Source: Antennarius striatus | Taxonomy: Eukaryota > Chordata > Actinopteri > Lophiiformes > Antennariidae | Assembly (NCBI RefSeq): GCF_040054535.1 | Contig: NC_090780.1 | Span: 3,456,001-3,520,000, forward strand | Direction of reading: 5' to 3' | DNA: 64,000 nucleotides | Notes under the pieces: model-generated | The model's database searches: none | What the model was told of the DNA's origin: nothing | What the model saw: only the letters and a program-made list of their open reading frames with translations | Shown here: positions 26,775-37,245 of the stretch, one piece after another | Layout of the letters: each line of letters opens with the position of its first letter | Numbering within the stretch: the first letter of the stretch is position 1 | Position numbers and translations under genes: made by a program

Positions 26775-27539
26775 CTGAAACATGTCAGTGAGTTAAGAGA
26801 AATCAAGTTCCTTGGAGGAATAAAATGTTTTAGTAGAACAAAAGTTGCAGGTCAATGTCACATAAAATCAGACAATGGAAATGTTGTGTCCAATTCAAAG
26901 ATGAAATAAATAACGCTGGCTGAATCGCACAACCTGCCGAAAACTCGATTAAATGGTTCCTGCGCTTCTTCGGTGCTGATGTAGACGCAAATGCAAATGA
27001 AATGAAAATCAGATTCGATGGAATTGTATTCCATTTTCTTCATTTGTAGAAACGTGAAAGCCTTGCATAATTAACCCACAATTTGTTTCATTCATTGTGG
27101 TTTAGAAGGGCTCTCTCTCTTCACGCAAATGTTATTTCATGTAGTCGCGCAGATGAACCGACCCGCCTTCATTATACACAAACATCACTTGCAGATCTTT
27201 CATTTAAGTTGTTCAGTGGGTCCAAAAGTTTCAACGAATCGTAAAATTTTGACAAATGAATACTTCCCATATGATCACTGCCATATGTGTCTGTCTGGAT
27301 TGAATTAACTCCTAGTAAGCATCACCCAGACTCTTGTTTTAAAAACAAAGACTGCTAGCCTACAACCGAGGTATATAAATCTGTGCCAGTCTCATCGTTT
27401 GAAGAACAGGTACGGCAAAATATTGCCGATTATATTACTTCAAACCAACCAGCTTTATTCCCCTAACTCAAACCTCACTTACTATTAACAATTTCCATGT
27501 ATGTATATGTGCTTGTGTATATATTATACTTACATATAT

Positions 27540-27580
<41 letters not shown>

Positions 27581-29175
27581 TTAGGACAATGGTCATTAAT
27601 TGGCACATGCTGGTAATGCAGGCTTTTTTAACATGAATAAAGTTTTGGTTTTGTGTGCTGCATTAACTCCAAAAGTCTTTTGCATGAATAGTAAAAAACA
27701 GTAATTTATCAAGAAAGAAAGTTCATGCTTCAGTCCATTTTCTAAAAAAGATGGATTATCATAAGTACAGTACTTGATGACATAATTAATTGATGTAATA
27801 CTGGCCTACATAATCTAGTTAGCATGATTGCGACTATGAATTCTGTGTCAAGTGCTCATGAAAGATTTTATCCATAATGTATCAAAGAGTCAAACAGGAC
27901 TTGTAAAACATGAGGGTATTCACTGTCATTCAGTCACATGACTGAACACGTGGTAGACTTTTCGAAGCTACCTCTTAAGCACATCCAATAAGGAAAGCAT
28001 TCAAATTAACTGATTTGATAAAGATGCAGTCACTTTTAATAATTTGTTGGTTAGCTGCCCACTTAAGCCAAAACCTTGTAACAGGTGTTGTGTCATGTGA
28101 AATAAAACAGGATAGCTTAAATCCAATGGTACAACTAACGACTTCCCTTGATATAAACTGAATGATTTTTTTTTCCCTCAGTGAATGCGGATTTGTTACA
28201 TGACAAATTCACTGCATCATAAACAGAAGCATACGGTGCGCCATCGCGATTTCACGCATCAACGATTGCAACTCCATCTCATTGCGGATTTTTAGTAGGC
28301 AGTCACGTGATACCGTATACATTCCATTGGCTGATGGCATTCAGAAGTGCCTTCAGTTCCATCAGTCTCGGACTTTCGCGAGACACAAAAGTGCTTTAAA
28401 AGGTCAATAAGAGTGTGTAAAAAGGTAATAGAGATAGAAGGTTGTTTAGGGTCATAAATGTTTAAATTACCGTAAATAATAAGAAAAAAAGATCACAATC
28501 TCGGACTGCTCAATCACATGTGGTTCCTGGAACATTTTAACTGCAAAGAATGAGGGCGCACTGTACATCTTTATTTTATAGCAAAATGGACCAGTGTCAT
28601 CATAAACTCCTAAAAAGGAGGTTCTTTTTAAAAATGGGTTGAAAGTCAGTTTACAAAATACAAAACTCTGAACAGCGTAAAGTAGATCAACAGCACAAAT
28701 ACCCACTGCAGTGTGTGAAGCATCAACTCTGAAACAATCATATATTTTGAAACTGCCAACACATTTAAAATAGATTCTGGGCAAGAAGTGAGAAACCGTC
28801 AGATTCAAATGTCCAAGATGTTCCATTTTAGACATTTTGTAACACCCAGCCCATCCAGTGTGGGGCCCTTTATGCTAGACGAAGCTGATAATTTTTAGCA
28901 GTTTTTAGTAAAAAAAAAAAGCAATCCGTCGGCTGTATTTCATAAAATTTTTCTCAATCTTGAAGAAAAAGACAACATCATGGGCTTCAAGTTGTCTTGA
29001 AAAACAAATTCAAATGATTTATTTCGCTCAAAGAAACCAATGTCCATTAATGTCTTCAAGGTCAATCAACGTTTTTAGGTGTAACAATATAACAATGTCA
29101 AGATATTGATATTTTCAGTTACTTGACATTTTTACTATAAACTGACCAACAATTGGACTCAATGATTAGGGAATA
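26775..29175 (-). other. 3' part of ncoa5 intron 1, no gene recognised
   Basis: AT-rich intronic DNA with one (AC)18 microsatellite at 27543-27578 and an E-box palindrome (CACGTG) near 28303. No coding block was recognised on either strand. Confidence 0.5.
27543..27578. repeat. (AC)18 microsatellite
   Basis: Uninterrupted 36-nt AC repeat in ncoa5 intron 1. Confidence 0.96.
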
Positions 29176-29403
29176 CAGTGATACCTCTGTACTCGACCGC
29201 CTCTATACTCGGCCAAATCGGTGCTCGACCAAAAAATTCAAGTAGAAAATGTATCGGACCCCGAACAGATTTTCGGTACTCAACTAGCTGAGTAGACCCG
29301 AACGCGCTCCTCGGCCAGCGGGTAAGCGTCAGTTCGACTCAGACCGCCAGCGGAGTAACACGTACTTAAATTACGTACGCAAAGACGTACGGAAATTATA
29401 GCA

Positions 29404-29637
29404 AAATATGAAAGTGGTGTACGAGTGTCCGACCTCGCGTCGCAGTACGAAATGGCAAAGTCAACCATTTCCACTATCTTGAAGCAGAAGCAAATGACAA
29501 TGGACAGGGTCCTTCTTGAAGAAAAGAGGAAGGCTACTGCCCAGCCAGATTCACCTCCACGGAAGAGAGAGAGAAGGGAGAAAACCCCTGAAGGCGCGTT
29601 ACCTAGCGTCATCATGGAAGGGATTCCCCTTCCATGA
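29404..29637 (+). pseudogene. N-terminal remnant of a Tigger transposase (helix-turn-helix)
   Basis: The frame reads KYESGVRVSDLASQYEMAKS and then TISTILKQKQ, the CENP-B/psq-type DNA-binding start of a Tigger transposase. A basic PPRKRERREK stretch and LPSVIMEGIP follow, after which the frame ends in the palindrome at 29603-29646. The catalytic domain is missing. Confidence 0.75.
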
Positions 29638-29646
29638 TGACGCTAG
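29603..29646. repeat. perfect 20-bp palindrome inside the Tigger copy
   Basis: CTAGCGTCATCATGGAAGGG at 29603-29622 is repeated in exact reverse complement at 29627-29646, with only ATTC between. It lies where the transposase frame is truncated. Confidence 0.95.
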
Positions 29647-29915
29647 TGCCATCAACCACTCTCCGAAACGGAAGTAAATTATACAAAATGGTTTATAATG
29701 CTTTATCTTTATCATGTACTGCTTGTGCACATTTACGTATTCATTGTTGTTTAGATACACGTTCTTATAATATTTTAGGTATTTTTCTAAATGGTAAGAA
29801 CGGATTAAAATACTTTCCATTATTTCTTATGGGAAAATTGGTTTCGGTGGTCGAACAAATCGTTGCTAAACCACCACCTCAGAACGGATTATGGTCGAGT
29901 ACAGAGGTATTACTG

Positions 29916-31703
29916 TACAATAACTTACTTTTTCCACTATTAAGTTACATTTTTATTAAACTTGTGATTTATCTTTTTTTTATTTTTTTTTAACATATTT
30001 TTAAACTTTATCCAATGTTGTCAGTAGCCACCACTCTCTGGTTTCACCCAGTATCCCACCCACGACAATCTAAACAGTTGATTATCATAAGCAACGGCTT
30101 AGCAACATTGAATAAACTGAATTGACAAATAATCCAGGAAAAGAAGCAGTCAAATGTTCCAAGGTAAAGGTTTACCTCAAAAAATGTAGTGAAAGTATGA
30201 AATAGAAAAGGATATAAACACAAAAACGAAGTATGACTATCTCAACACTAAATGTAATTACAGCACTTGATCAGATTTTAAATAAACTTTAGACACTTAG
30301 TGGTGCCAGCTCTACCTGATAATAAGCTTTGCTCTCATTTGCTTTTTTCTTTAGAGTTAGATAAACCCTGGTGCAGCTGGTTGTCACAAAGGCTCAGAGC
30401 TTTGGCATAATTTACATTATGTTGTCCCCCTACCATTAAATTATGGTGTTTAAGGTTTGCCAAATAAAAAAATAAAAGCGGTAGAGCAGACATACAGCTG
30501 ATACCAGTCCAAGGGTGTGCGATGTTATATACTGTGTATCACATTTAATTCAGAATTGACACTTATATCTGTATTTTTAATGCAAATATTTAAATACAAA
30601 ATGGTTATTAGTCTCCTTTATTCCAAATAATATTTCTTTACTGAAAAAAATATACTAATTGCTCTCTACTATTTAATAGCTACATAACATTTACAGCTGA
30701 AAGTGTTTTTTGTTCGTTTATTTTTTAGGGAGGGCATTCTTGCATACCTTAACTGAAAACTGGTCACCCTGGATTCTGTGTCTTCAGAATTCAAAACTTC
30801 CAAGTGTCTGAAAGAAAGACAAAAAAAGGTAACCACGTTACCCAGGGGAAGAAATGGATCGCTTCGTATAATCCAAGATATCTTTACTATGTTCAAAACA
30901 CCACAACTGTATCCAAAAGCATGAAGGATGATGTCCCACTCAACTAATTTCTGTCTATTATTTATAAGGTTGGGCAGAAAATTTAAAAGCTCATATTCTT
31001 TCATTCATACTCGTAAAACACTCGACTTGACAAAATTTAAAACAGGCGTTTACACATTAAGCACATTAAGTTCAGACAGACAAAAATCCATTTGCGAATT
31101 TGAGAAGCTCACTGAATAACTTGATTGACAGATTCCAGACAATCAGTGTAAACACAACTGAGTGCTGAGGCGTTTCTTTATCGTAAACCTCCGGTGATTA
31201 CCGGTGAATTGTCTCGACACCACACTAATAATAGCGTTCTCACTTGTTCATAGCGCAAAACGACCTCACAAAATACAGCAACAAAACTTCAACTGTCAAT
31301 ATTTGATGCGAAACTCTAACAGGACGGACGGTGAAGCAGATTATCCTAACCAACCGCCTCGCTGCACCGGGGAGCATGTAGCTGTCGGCCGGGCAAAGTA
31401 CTGCCATGTCCAGCTACAAATGGCTTTCTAACGTACCAGTAACGACTTATGAAAGCATTTAATTAAAAAAAAATTAACATGGGCAGCTAGAATCATACAC
31501 AAGCAGACGCTAAGCTAACATGGCTGTACCTCTCAATGGCTACACTTGACAGTATGATGCATTTGCGTCGGACATGTTAGCTAGCTAGTTCTACGGCAGC
31601 TAATAATGCCTGATATCTTCGGAGCTACTGACACTACACTGTAGTGCATGGTTTTGATTCACAATGGGTTACATATTAAATAATAGAACTACGTGTAACT
31701 CAC
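29916..31703 (-). other. 5' part of ncoa5 intron 1
   Basis: No coding block recognised. The last 500 bases toward the promoter (about 31180-31430) are richer in CpG than the rest of the intron. This suggests the edge of an unmethylated promoter island, which is an inference. Confidence 0.45.
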
Positions 31704-31800
31704 CCCGAATATGAGCTTTATATCCGTTTATTGTTTTTCAATACTACGTTCCACTCGGTTCTCTAGCGTCGCTTTCGCACAAAGCCACTTCTTCTTCGCT
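31704..31800 (-). other. ncoa5: probable non-coding first exon of ncoa5 (5' limit approximate)
   Basis: A strong minus-strand donor (GGG then GTGAGT) ends at 31704. It lies about 120 bases from a perfect CRE and in a pyrimidine-rich, CpG-containing context suitable for a start region. The transcription start is not visible, so the outer limit is a guess. Confidence 0.5.
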
Positions 31801-31820
31801 TCTTCATTTGCGGCGTCTGG

Positions 31821-31828
31821 TGACGTCA
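31821..31828. promoter_or_regulatory. perfect CRE (TGACGTCA) near the ncoa5 start
   Basis: Full palindromic CREB/ATF site, just upstream of the probable ncoa5 first exon. Confidence 0.7.
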
Positions 31829-31900
31829 TCTTCTACTTCTTCAGCCACTGCGTATGGTAAACACATAAACACATATCGCCCCCTATTGACCAGTTGTAGC

Positions 31901-32080
<180 letters not shown>

Positions 32081-32447
32081 TGTGAAACACATATAGACCT
32101 TGAGTGTAAAATTCAATTTTCTGAAGGAGGTTATTAAATAGATTTCTTCTACTGCAGACGAACCTTCTCTGCGTCCATGCATGGCAGCGGAAATAAGCAA
32201 TACGGTTGCCAGGTTGGGATGTTTTGCAGTTTCAATTGCATGCTGAAAATGTAAGCTACGTGACATTCCTTTGGTTAATTTTGACAGGTACACATATAAC
32301 ATGTATCGCATGTCACTGCACAATATCAGACAATGAGTCATTTGAAAAACAAAACCTTCATAAGATAATATTCTTGTGATTCAATAACCCACATTATTTC
32401 GTTGATACTTATTCGTCGCGTTCAGTCTGTTCGGAAGACATTTAAAG

Positions 32448-32455
32448 TGACGTCA
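32448..32455. promoter_or_regulatory. perfect CRE (TGACGTCA) upstream of capza1
   Basis: Palindromic CREB/ATF site 107 bases before the capza1 start codon and 32 bases before the GC boxes. Confidence 0.7.
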
Positions 32456-32486
32456 CTCGCTGTTGCTGGCTGAGCTCGTCTCAACG

Positions 32487-32507
32487 AGGGGCGGGGCGGG
32501 GCGGGGC
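32487..32507. promoter_or_regulatory. tandem GC boxes of the capza1 promoter
   Basis: Four consecutive GGGGC units form overlapping Sp1/KLF sites (GGGGCGGGGC) about 55-75 bases before the start codon. This fits a TATA-less housekeeping promoter. Confidence 0.75.
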
Positions 32508-32561
32508 CACGCATACCTGGCAACACGGAGAACAGCTTTGTTAACGCTTCGTTGAACCAAC

Positions 32562-35500
32562 ATGGCAGACAATGACGCTATCGGCGACGACGAGAAGGTA
32601 TTTATTTACCCTGAAAATCTTTGTTATGGGTGTTTCAATACCTTTAACAGCGGTCATGAAATTCAGCCGGGCTTCATGGGATTCTTAAAATGTAGAGTGA
32701 GTTGCGGTGCGTTCCATTTTAGGTGGAGCTAGCTAAGTTAAAGTAGTGCTGTATTTGACAGTTAAGTGCTTTGCGTATCATTCATGCATGAATATGCATT
32801 GTCTAGTGTTGTGTTAGCTAACTAATGTCTGGCTCTCCTGCCTGTTGTTAATAGATGAGTATTACTGAGTTTGAAGCCTGATTTAGCATAAACACCACTT
32901 TTAAATATAAGGAAACGGTTAGCTAATGCTATATGGAAGGGTGTCGAGCTACTTCCTGCTTTTACAGTCACGATAAGGATAATGACGTCACTGTAGTTTA
33001 ACAATATGGACACCCGTAATACCCACGCATAGTGTAGCGTTCTGTGTCTTCCACATTTGGAAGCCGTTTATGTTTAGATCTAACGCCCCTGAAACTGCAG
33101 TGGGTTCACGGGAGAGGGTGTTCCTGCAGTATGAAGACTGCTGCCCCTCTTCCTCCTGCTGCTACATGTTTAAAATAATGCTTTGCATTCCTGAAGCTGA
33201 TGGTGTGGCCACACGTTTATTACCTCTAGACACCATTACAGTGATCATTTTAATGCTGTTCATGCAACAAACGTGCAGGTTAACTCCTTTTATTTAATGT
33301 TAGATAGAAACTCAAAATGTTTGAATTGTGTTGTGGAGAAACCAACTTTAAACTCTTATGAGAATGCATGGGCTGTGATGGAGTGACTATTCAGTGGCAC
33401 ATTTCAAATTGGTTCAAATTTATTTTGCCCCTTTGCCCTTTCAGCTTCATAACTCATCTGTAGGTCACTGCCTGAGGCTAAATAATCTTGACTGATGTCA
33501 TCTTTGGCACAGTTGCACTAAAATGTACCAGTTACACTATGATGCAGGATGGGTTAGGAGTAATCGAGATCACAAAAGAGGGATGAAAAGATACCTCACC
33601 TCTTCACTTGTGAGTTTGATGCATATTCACACTTGCATACGTGCGTCTAAAAAAAGCCCATGGGCAGCGAACACCTACACCGCCTGCCATCTAAGGAGTG
33701 GCCAAATAGAGCTAACAAGTCTGTTGCCAAGACCGTTAGCAGACTGCTCATTAATAAACTGTGATTACTTGCAGACTTTTCACTTCTCAAAGACATCATG
33801 TTATATCAAATGGCAACAAAAACCTGATTTTAAAAAAAAATCAAACATTAGATTTTGGCTTTTGTTATTCTACTTCTCTGGAGTTCCTGTAAGCAACAAG
33901 AGAACTCACCATAAGCTACTAACTGGTGATTATGGGATGCCTTCTTCTATTTTTGATTTTACATTACATGACAAATTATTTCATTTATTTCTAGGTCCGC
34001 ATTGCAGCTGATTTTTTGATGCATGCTCCTCCTGGAGAATTCAATGAAGTCTTCAATGGTGAGTTTAATATTTGGTTTGGTTTTATATTTGGTTGACCAC
34101 CTGCGTTTTAATATGTATGGAAGCGATTTGTTAAAGCTTTTCTTGTGTTGATTCTTCTTTTCAGATGTGCGAGTACTGCTTGAAAATGACAGTCTTCTCA
34201 AAGAGGGGACAGCTCAGTGGGTTTTTTTTTTTTTCAACCTCCGTTAGTGTTTAAGATATTATGAATGTACATTCTGATTGTGTGTACTTTCTTTATATAG
34301 TGCTTTTGCTCAGTACAATATGGATCAGTTCATCCTTGCCAAAATAGATGGATATGAGGATCAGGCAAGCTTGTTCTCCATAACTTCCTTTCTACTTTTA
34401 ACACCATAAAATGTAGCGATTATTTTACATTGTAATGATAATGATCTTTTTCTTCTGCAGGTCCTGATAACGGAGCATGGAGACCTGGGTAATGGCTGTT
34501 TCTTTGACCCTCAAAACAATATCTCTTTCAAGTTTGACCACCTAAGAAAGCAAGCCAGCGACCCCCAGCCCCACGAGACGGACGCAGCCCTCAGGCCATG
34601 GAGAGATGCCTGTGATTCTGCCCTGAGAGCCTACGTCAAAGACTACTACCCCAGTGGAGTTTGCACTGTAAAATTGCGCCCTACTGTGCACACAGTGTAC
34701 TGGATTGGACACTACGACTCCACCACTAATTTTTTTTATTTGCTTCAGGTTTATGGGAAAATAATCGATGGCCAGCAAACCATTATAGCTTGCATCGAGG
34801 GCCATCAATTTCAGCCTGTAAACTTCTGGTATGTTCATGGAGTATACTGATCTAATTTTAAACTTTTTTTTCAAATTGACCCTGACGGTTATGTTGAATT
34901 TAGAGGGGCTGAGAGAGTTTGGTTCCGTAATTTTTTTCTTCTTCTCCTTTTACCAGGAATGGTTGCTACCGCTCTGAATGGAAGTTCAGCATTTCACAGC
35001 CTACAACAGAGTTGGTCGGCGTCATGAAAATACAGGTTCATTAAATGATTATCATCTTAGCTGTGAAGCTGTGAAGTTTGTTTCACAGTAGTCTTCATGT
35101 CCTTTCTTCAATCCAGGTTCATTATTACGAGGATGGAAATGTGCAGCTTGTCAGTCATAAAGATGTAAATGAAACACTGAAAGTGACTGTAAGTACTTTA
35201 AATGCTTGTACTATTTTAACTATAGTGTTTCCTGAAACTATGCAGTTTCATTTAGTTGTAGTCTGTTTAATTTCATTCACATTCTATTGTCTTACATTAA
35301 CTTAATTAACCAAACAACATGTTTTTTGCAGGATGAGAGTCAGACTGCAAAGGACCTTGTGAAAATTATTGAGAAAGAGGAGCTTGGATACCAGGTATGT
35401 GTGACTCTAAGGCGATGCCTCCAGTCGTGATTCAGTAGTTTCTATTATTTCGCTGCGTTTCCCTCCTCCTTGGGGAAGCAGTTGCTCAGCCCACTAGGTC

Positions 35501-36467
35501 TTGGGCTGGGGACTGCTGATTCAAGATCCACCTGTGGACCAAAAATTTAGAGTGTGAACTGGTATTTAGAGAGATCCTAGTTTACGTCCTGAGCACTGCC
35601 AAGGTGCATTTGAGCAAGGCACCGTCCCAAATAATGAATTGCTTTTTGGGCGCACTATGAAGCAGCTGCCACCGCTCTACCAACATCTTCTCCTATGCAT
35701 GCCTACAGGCCCCACGTGTATGAACATATAAAAAAAAGAGTGGAAGGTGGGCCTTATAATTTAGTGCGCCTTACAGTGTGAAAAATACTGTACTGAAAAC
35801 ACAACAGTGGTGACAATCCAGAGGAACGTTAGGCCATAGTTCAAGGTGAAGCAACATGTTTATAACCCATTAGCAAATTAGAGTTACATTGTTGTTCATC
35901 TTTATACCAACTTCCCAGAGTGCATTTTGAACACTTAAGCGTGAACATAAAACTGCATTAAATGGTGATTTTGGCTAGCAAGTGTTTGAATGCTTATACA
36001 AGCTTTGCAAGTGAATTATAAAATATGTTGTCTTTCCGTGAAAAGTGTCTGGAAGTTCCACCTTATTTTATGTTTTCTGATCAATCGTGAAGCAATGAAA
36101 TAATTTTCAGTGACTGTCAGTAGTTGTTAGCTAGATTGACGTCTAGTTCAGCTCAGGGGTTTCTCCACCACAAACCAGCAGCATCCCTTGATTGATATCG
36201 GTCTTCAAAATAAAAACAAAACAATTCTTGTTGTGTGTAGAGCTATTTTTTTTCCATTTGTCACACATTTGTTTTTTCATAAAATGTCCTGTTGTCATGC
36301 CCTGACGCCTGTCTCTGTGTTTTCAGGTGGCTATCGGTGAGAACTATCAGACCATGTCAGGAACCACGTTCAAAGCTTTACGCAGACAACTCCCAATCAC
36401 CCGCACCAAGATCGACTGGAACAAGATTCTCAGCTACAGGGTTGGCAAGGAGATGCAGAGTACTTAA
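32562..36467 (+). CDS. capza1: F-actin-capping protein subunit alpha-1
   Basis: Alpha subunit of the CapZ heterodimer, which caps actin filament barbed ends in the cytoplasm. Exons: 32562-32597, 33995-34058, 34165-34216, 34301-34364, 34461-34667, 34749-34828, 34957-35035, 35117-35188, 35332-35394, 36327-36467. Total 858 nt, 285 residues plus stop, against 286 in mammals. The start ATG lies in a good context (AACATGG) and gives [12 protein letters not shown]. Family landmarks: [47 protein letters not shown], and the C-terminal tentacle [17 protein letters not shown] to GKEMQST. Intron 4 has a GC donor. CAPZA1 is preferred over CAPZA2 because of MDQF, YEDQ and the kcna10/kcna2 neighbourhood, although CTVYGK is CAPZA2-like. 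WNGCYRSEW departs from mammalian WNGRWRSEW, so this copy is somewhat divergent. Confidence 0.9.
32598..33994 (+). other. capza1 intron 1 with a third CRE
   Basis: First intron, 1.4 kb. It contains a perfect TGACGTCA at 32983-32990. No repeat family or extra exon was recognised. Confidence 0.6.
34365..34460 (+). other. capza1: GC-AG intron of capza1
   Basis: The reading frame demands an exon end at CAG before GCAAGC; no GT lies at the junction between GYEDQ and VLITEHGD. The remaining donor bases (AG then GCAAG) fit the strong consensus that tolerated GC donors usually have. The acceptor TTCTTCTGCAG is standard. Confidence 0.88.
34668..34748 (+). other. capza1: 81-nt stop-free intron of capza1 (possible exitron)
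   Basis: The intron has GT and AG ends, sits in phase 0, is exactly 27 codons long and has no in-frame stop. Retention would add 27 residues beginning [12 protein letters not shown] between CT and VYGK. Confidence 0.8.
35440..35830 (+). mobile_element. SINE-like repeat in capza1 intron 9
   Basis: The head contains a B-box-like TGATTCAAGATCC. It is followed by GAGCACTGCCAAGGTGCATT and TGAGCAAGGCACCGTCCC, phrases of a repeat I recognise from many teleost genomes. The 3' part runs into an A-rich stretch and a GTGCGCCTTACAGTGTGAAA segment also common in fish repeats. Limits are approximate. Confidence 0.6.
35831..36326 (+). other. 3' part of capza1 intron 9, no recognised content
   Basis: AT-rich intronic sequence leading to the terminal exon acceptor (TTTTCAG). 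Confidence 0.55.
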
Positions 36468-37245
36468 TGGGCCGAGGCTGCTGGAGTTACGACATATTGA
36501 AGACGAGTCGATGTTCACGCAAACGTGTGATGCAGCATATCTACTATTTTATGTCCTTCCAGAAGAGACATTTGTTAAGGTTTTTATTTGTCTCCAGAGA
36601 TTCACAGCGTTGTTGTGAACTACAAGGGGTGCCTTCATTTTCAAAATGGTGTTGGGTCGTGTAACTGTGCGCCATTTGCAAAGAATTTTTTTTTTTTTTT
36701 TTTAACTAATACTGCCTTTAGTGATACTGTGAGCATTTGGGCCATTCCCTGCTTTCAGTCTTCACACACACAGTTGATGATCCTCTGAATGGACCCCTTG
36801 ACTTTCATGTAGCAACTAATTTCCTTCTATACAATACAACTGATAATCCTCAAGGGTGTCCATTATTTCCATAGATTTCTAATAACAAAAGGCAAATAGT
36901 GTATGCAGGTCCACATGTTAGCTGACTGGAGAGACATTTGACGTTGCCGTAAGTCATACAGTTTATTTTTCAGCTAATATTTATGCGTCCCTTGGATACA
37001 GGGTCGTATCCAGTGGATCTGCCAAAGCATACATTTTTGTTTGCCGATTCACTGAACATATTTTGTCTTCCTTTCTGGAGTATGTTGTATAGAAATATTT
37101 TAGGTGATAATCCCTCTATATCCACAAGACCGATCAAGTATTGTGTCCTCCTTCCAGCGATTTGCCTTTAGTGCTTGCTGTATTTTTTTATATAACCTGT
37201 AAGTACATTTATTATTCATGAAATAAACATATGATCTTCAGAAAA
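36468..37245 (+). other. capza1: capza1 3' untranslated region with AATAAA at 37222-37227
   Basis: About 780 bases from the stop to a canonical AATAAA hexamer. It includes a 17-base T run near 36688. No other downstream signal fits as well. Confidence 0.65.

Larger units (their letters stand above)
29176..29915 (+). mobile_element. second internally deleted Tigger/pogo element, different subfamily
   Basis: The termini are CAGTGATACCTCTGTACTCG at the left and, in reverse complement, CAGTAATACCTCTGTACTCG at the right: one mismatch in 23 bases. TA flanks both ends (29174-29175 and 29916-29917). The interior starts with the helix-turn-helix part of a Tigger transposase and then breaks off at a perfect palindrome. 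It lies in ncoa5 intron 1, antisense to that gene. Confidence 0.85.

Noticed and set aside
35036-35116. Second 81-nt capza1 intron as an exitron
   Set aside because: It contains an in-frame TAA at its third codon.
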